Both the position numbers and the translations under genes were made by a program. The notes beneath the pieces are model-generated. The model ran no database searches. It was not told where the DNA came from and saw only the letters and a program-made list of their open reading frames with translations. A stretch of 64,000 nucleotides of DNA from a gamma proteobacterium symbiont of Ctena orbiculata (GTDB lineage Bacteria > Pseudomonadota > Gammaproteobacteria > Chromatiales > Chromatiaceae). Shown here one piece after another: positions 61,393 to 64,000 of the stretch; the stretch's first letter is position 1; each line of letters opens with the position of its first letter. Location: positions 17,679 to 81,678 of the forward strand of contig QBVD01000031.1 in assembly GCA_003058525.1 (NCBI GenBank), written 5' to 3'.

Positions 61393-62721
61393 ATGACCCT
61401 GACACATCGCCTGATATTGCTGGTGATCGTAATCGTCATGAGTATGCTCGCCAGTGGCGCCTACTATGCGATTGACGCCACGCGCGACAATATTTCAGAC
61501 GAGATCAAGTCGAGTGCCCGCCTGACCATGCAACTGATGAGCGCAGCCCTGATCAGCGGCACTGCCGAGAACCAACCGGCGGAGCAGCAGATCCTGATCA
61601 GCCATCTTCAGCGGCTGAACGATATCCGCCACCTCAACATCGCAGTGGTTCGTGGTGACGGCACGATCATCTATCCATTCAGCGAACGCCAACAGGCACG
61701 CCAACTGAGTGTGCCCAGATGGTTCATCGATCTGGTGAAACCGCCGCCGGCGGAGTATCGCAAGCGTATCGCCAGCCCTCTGATCGGCACCAGCGAGATC
61801 GTTATCCTGGCCGATCCCACCGATGAGATCCAAGATGCATGGCGGGAAGCGCGCTCGATCGTTCTGCTCATCGTCTCCTTCACCATTCTCTGCATCATTC
61901 TGATGGCCATCATCATCCGCCGCTCGCTGCAACCGGTAAACGAGATCAGCACCGGTCTTGGAATTATTCAGTCGGGGGACTTTGCCGCCCGTCTGCCCCA
62001 TTTCAACCTGCCAGAACTCAATCGCCTGTCTCAGCAGTTCAACCACATGGCGCAGGTGCTGGATGAACAGCAGAGAGAAAACCGACAGCTGAACAAGCGG
62101 CTGCTGTCGGTACAGGAGTCGGAGCGTCGCCACCTGTCGCGGGAATTGCATGACGAACTGGGACAATCCATCAGCGCCATCAAAGCGATGGCGGTGACCC
62201 TCAAGCTGCAAGCCGACGAAAAACCGGAGAGTGCCGATGCCATCATCGGTGTCTGCAACCATATGTACGGCGTGGTACGGGACATGATGAACCGCCTGCG
62301 ACCGGTAGCCCTGGAGGAGCTGGGGATGGTAACGGCAATCGAGCGGTTGGTGGACGGCTGGAACGACCGCCAGGAGGAGTGTTTCTGCGCCCTCACAATC
62401 AGCGGCAACTTCGATGGGGTAGACGAGGATACGGCGATCACCCTTTACCGCATCGTGCAGGAGGCACTGACCAATGTGGCCAAGCATGCCGCCGCGGAAA
62501 AGATCGAGATTCGACTCGAGCGGAATGCAGAAGATTTGATTACTTTGTATATACGGGACGATGGACATGGCTTCGACCAAAGCAGCAGACACAAGGGCAT
62601 GGGATTGCTGGGCATGCGTGAGCGGGTCGAGGCACTGAATGGGAAAATCTCCCTTGCCAGTGAGCCTGATCAGGGTGTATCAATTGATATCCATCTACCC
62701 TTCACCCAGAAGACCGGCTGA
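61393..62721 (+). CDS. MoxY/NarX-type sensor histidine kinase (system 2)
   Basis: A 442-residue membrane kinase. The two helices are LILLVIVIVMSMLASGAYYAI and ARSIVLLIVSFTILCIILMAIIIR. Between them is a LapD/MoxY-like domain (ISHLQRLNDIRHLNIAVVRGDGTIIYPFSER). Then a HAMP-like segment (SLQPVNEISTGLGIIQSGDFAARLP), the HisKA_3 box ESERRHLSRELHDELGQSISAIKAMAV and the ATPase domain (LYIRDDGHGFD, GMGLLGMRERVEALNGKISLAS). Domain order and spacing match the kinase at 56716. It is divergent from the TonB receptor, 108 bp away. Confidence 0.93.
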   Translation: MTLTHRLILLVIVIVMSMLASGAYYAIDATRDNISDEIKSSARLTMQLMSAALISGTAENQPAEQQILISHLQRLNDIRHLNIAVVRGDGTIIYPFSERQQARQLSVPRWFIDLVKPPPAEYRKRIASPLIGTSEIVILADPTDEIQDAWREARSIVLLIVSFTILCIILMAIIIRRSLQPVNEISTGLGIIQSGDFAARLPHFNLPELNRLSQQFNHMAQVLDEQQRENRQLNKRLLSVQESERRHLSRELHDELGQSISAIKAMAVTLKLQADEKPESADAIIGVCNHMYGVVRDMMNRLRPVALEELGMVTAIERLVDGWNDRQEECFCALTISGNFDGVDEDTAITLYRIVQEALTNVAKHAAAEKIEIRLERNAEDLITLYIRDDGHGFDQSSRHKGMGLLGMRERVEALNGKISLASEPDQGVSIDIHLPFTQKTG

Positions 62722-62736
62722 CAGAGGCAATTGCAG

Positions 62737-63384
62737 ATGAATCCAATCCGGGTACTGTTGGTCGACGATCATGCTGTGGTGCGGGCAGGCTACCGCACCC
62801 TGCTCGACGGCATACCCGACATCAAGGTCGTCGCCGAAGCGGAGCGGGGTGAAGAAGCCTGTCAGCGTTTCGCCGAGCTACTTCCGAATGTGGTGGTGAT
62901 GGATCTATCGTTACCCGGCATCGGCGGGCTTGAAGCGACCCGCCGTATCATCGCCCGTGACAGCGAAGCGGCCATACTGGTATTCAGCATGCACGACGAC
63001 ACAGCCTTCGTGGAAAAGGCGCTGGCCGCCGGTGCGCGGGGTTATATCACCAAGAACAGCGCCGCCGAGATCATGGTCGATGCAATCCGCGCGGTGGCCT
63101 CGGGCCAGGCCTTCATCGATCATGAACTGGCACAGAATCTGGCCCTGCGCCGGGCTGGCGGAGGTGGGGAGATATTCGATTGCCTGACCACCCGTGAATT
63201 CCAGATTTTCAACCTCCTGGCCCACGGTAAGACACCGTCAGAGACCGCCAGCGAACTGGCGCTGAGTTATAAGACCGTGGCCAACTACACCACCCAGATC
63301 AAACTCAAACTCAATGTAAAGACCTCCACAGAACTGGTACACCTTGCCATTCGACATGGGATCATCGACCCGGTCAGCGAATAG
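62737..63384 (+). CDS. LuxR-family response regulator (system 2)
   Basis: A 215-residue NarL/FixJ-type regulator. ATG 62737 has AGAGG nine bases upstream; an in-frame TTG at 62731 is less likely. The receiver domain has LLVDDHAVVRAGYRTLLDGIPDIKVVAEAE, VVVMDLSLPGIGGLEATRRI and ITKNSAAEIMVDAIRAV. The helix-turn-helix is DCLTTREFQIFNLLAHGKTPSETASELALSYKTVANYTTQIKLKLNV. It lies 15 bp after its kinase gene. Confidence 0.94.
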   Translation: MNPIRVLLVDDHAVVRAGYRTLLDGIPDIKVVAEAERGEEACQRFAELLPNVVVMDLSLPGIGGLEATRRIIARDSEAAILVFSMHDDTAFVEKALAAGARGYITKNSAAEIMVDAIRAVASGQAFIDHELAQNLALRRAGGGGEIFDCLTTREFQIFNLLAHGKTPSETASELALSYKTVANYTTQIKLKLNVKTSTELVHLAIRHGIIDPVSE

Positions 63385-63392
63385 TTTTGATT

Positions 63393-63424
63393 GGTCCGCA
63401 AATGAACGCTAATAAATGCAAATC
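63393..63424 (+). repeat. Family A dispersed repeat
   Basis: GGTCCGCAAATGAACGCTAA then TAAATGCAAATC, leading directly into the 249-bp tandem array. Later array units begin with the shorter TTAAACGCAAATC. Confidence 0.6.
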
Positions 63425-63436
63425 TTATTTTTACGT

Positions 63437-63522
63437 GTAATGTGCGGCTTGCCGCACCGTAAACCTAAGTACACTCGCACCATGTCTATGCTAGCGTTTC
63501 GGTACGGCAAGCCGCACCCTAC
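63437..63522. repeat. Family B REP pair inside array unit 1
   Basis: GTAATGTGCGG-CTTG-CCGCACC at 63437-63458 and the opposed GGTACGG-CAAG-CCGCACC then CTAC at 63501-63522. The equivalent pair of unit 2 is at 63686-63707 and 63750-63771; unit 3 shows the intact GTAGGGTGCGG form at 63935. Confidence 0.7.
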
Positions 63523-63575
63523 ATTTATCCAAATACAGATCCAATGCGTGAACTTGCTGACGATGTTACACGCTC

Positions 63576-63657
63576 GTTCCCACGCTCCGCGTGGGAATGC
63601 ATAGATCCAGGAACACAATAGAACGCGGTATGAGTTCCCACGCTGGAGCGTGGGAAC
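63576..63657 (+). repeat. Family C element inside array unit 1
   Basis: Left hairpin TTCCCACGC-TCC-GCGTGGGAA and right hairpin GTTCCCACGCT-GG-AGCGTGGGAAC flank a 34-bp centre with ATGCATAGATCC and GCGGTATGA. This is the best-preserved copy. Confidence 0.75.
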
Positions 63658-63824
63658 TAGTTAAACGCAAATCTTATTTTTACGTGTAATGTGCGGCTTG
63701 CCGCACCGTAAACCTAAGTACACTCGCACCATGTCTATGCTAGCGTTTCGGTACGGCAAGCAGCACCCTACATTTGTCCAAATACAGATCCAATGCGTGA
63801 ACTTGCTGACGATGTTACACGCTC

Positions 63825-63906
63825 GTTCCCACGCTCCGCGTGGGAATGCATAGATCCAGGAACACAATAGAACGCGGTATGAGTTCCCACGCTGGAGCGT
63901 GGGAAC
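63825..63906 (+). repeat. Family C element inside array unit 2
   Basis: A second copy exactly 249 bp after that at 63576 with the same hairpins and centre. Confidence 0.75.
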
Positions 63907-64000
63907 TAGTTAAACGCAAATCTTATTTTTACGTGTAGGGTGCGGCTTGCCGCACCGTAAACCTAAGTACACTCGCACCATGTCTATGCTAGCGTTTTGG

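Larger units (their letters stand above)
63418..64000 (+). repeat. 249-bp tandem repeat array, about 2.3 units, cut by the window end
   Basis: The segment starting GCAAATCTTATTTTTACGTG recurs at 63418, 63667 and 63916, exactly 249 bp apart; the third unit is truncated by the window end. Units 1 and 2 are almost identical (for example GCCGCACC versus GCAGCACC and TTTATCC versus TTTGTCC). Each unit contains a family B REP pair and a family C element. No gene is seen in it; the open frames that run through it repeat with the same period. Confidence 0.9.

Noticed and set aside
61495..62592. 365-codon open frame on the minus strand
   Set aside because: It is antisense to the second histidine kinase gene, whose HisKA_3 and ATPase motifs are intact. 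Long shadows are expected at this GC content.
63409..63867. Short open frames of 62-69 codons in the terminal repeats
   Set aside because: They recur with the 249-bp period and are translations of REP and family C hairpins; no coding signal.
63418..64000. CRISPR array
   Set aside because: The repeat unit is 249 bp with internal palindromes and no unique spacers, so it is a tandem repeat and not a CRISPR.

Overview
The window is a stretch of a gammaproteobacterial chromosome with moderate-to-high GC. The marker arrangements are typical of that class: ftsX-rpoH, a complete bioBFHCD operon, lnt-ybeY-phoH-miaB, gmk-yicC, mpl-ubiX, rph-rdgB and rep. Small c-type cytochromes, a periplasmic rhodanese, a TRAP carrier and many PAS/GGDEF and MoxXY-like sensors suggest a free-living or facultatively host-associated marine or sulfur-cycle bacterium of the Chromatiales/Sedimenticola/Thiodiazotropha kind. 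That placement is inference; no 16S gene is present. No prophage, integron, CRISPR array or transposase gene was seen.

Layout. 1-1.4 kb: end of ftsX, then rpoH behind a promoter that contains a CIRCE-like operator. 1.7-6.8 kb: small accessory genes (HAD hydrolase, NTF2-like protein, small membrane protein, MOSC protein) and a large surface protein with a GlyGly-CTERM-like anchor. 6.7-12 kb: biotin operon, divergent from comF. 12-15 kb: type II secretion assembly pair gspA/gspB with a Sel1 protein. 15-20 kb: periplasmic rhodanese, secreted DUF255 thioredoxin-fold protein, protoporphyrinogen-oxidase-like flavoprotein, A-type Fe-S carrier. 21-24 kb: thiD-thiE-hemL. 24-30 kb: DedA/PAP2/LssY fusion, then a two-gene sensor unit (solute-binding/PAS protein plus PAS/GGDEF cyclase). 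30-41 kb: cytochrome, ubiX, mpl, SDR, lnt-ybeY-phoH-miaB, gmk, yicC. 41-46 kb: Ser/Thr kinase-PP2C pair, stress membrane protein, zinc peptidase, HerA-type ATPase. 46-55 kb: rph, rdgB, dodecin, Kbp-like protein, TRAP transporter membrane subunits, LOG protein, rep, cytochrome c5, tRNA-Arg(CCG). 55-63.4 kb: 2-hydroxyacid dehydrogenase and two paralogous MoxYX-type two-component systems on either side of a TonB-dependent receptor.

Non-coding structure is the most distinctive aspect. Four dispersed repeat families occupy the intergenic spaces. (A) A short element built on CCGCAAATGAACGC. (B) REP-like hairpins with the GTAG head known from RAYT-associated REPs, mostly in inverted pairs (REPIN-like). 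(C) An 80-85 bp element with a GTTCCCACGC hairpin at each end. (D) A TAGGGCC...GGCCCTA inverted repeat found at three junctions of convergent genes, where it also supplies stop codons. The window ends inside a 249-bp tandem array built from families B and C.

Functionally the region mixes cofactor supply (biotin, thiamin, haem, ubiquinone, Fe-S), envelope biogenesis and recycling (Lnt, Mpl, GspAB, MiaB/YbeY stress genes) and environmental sensing.
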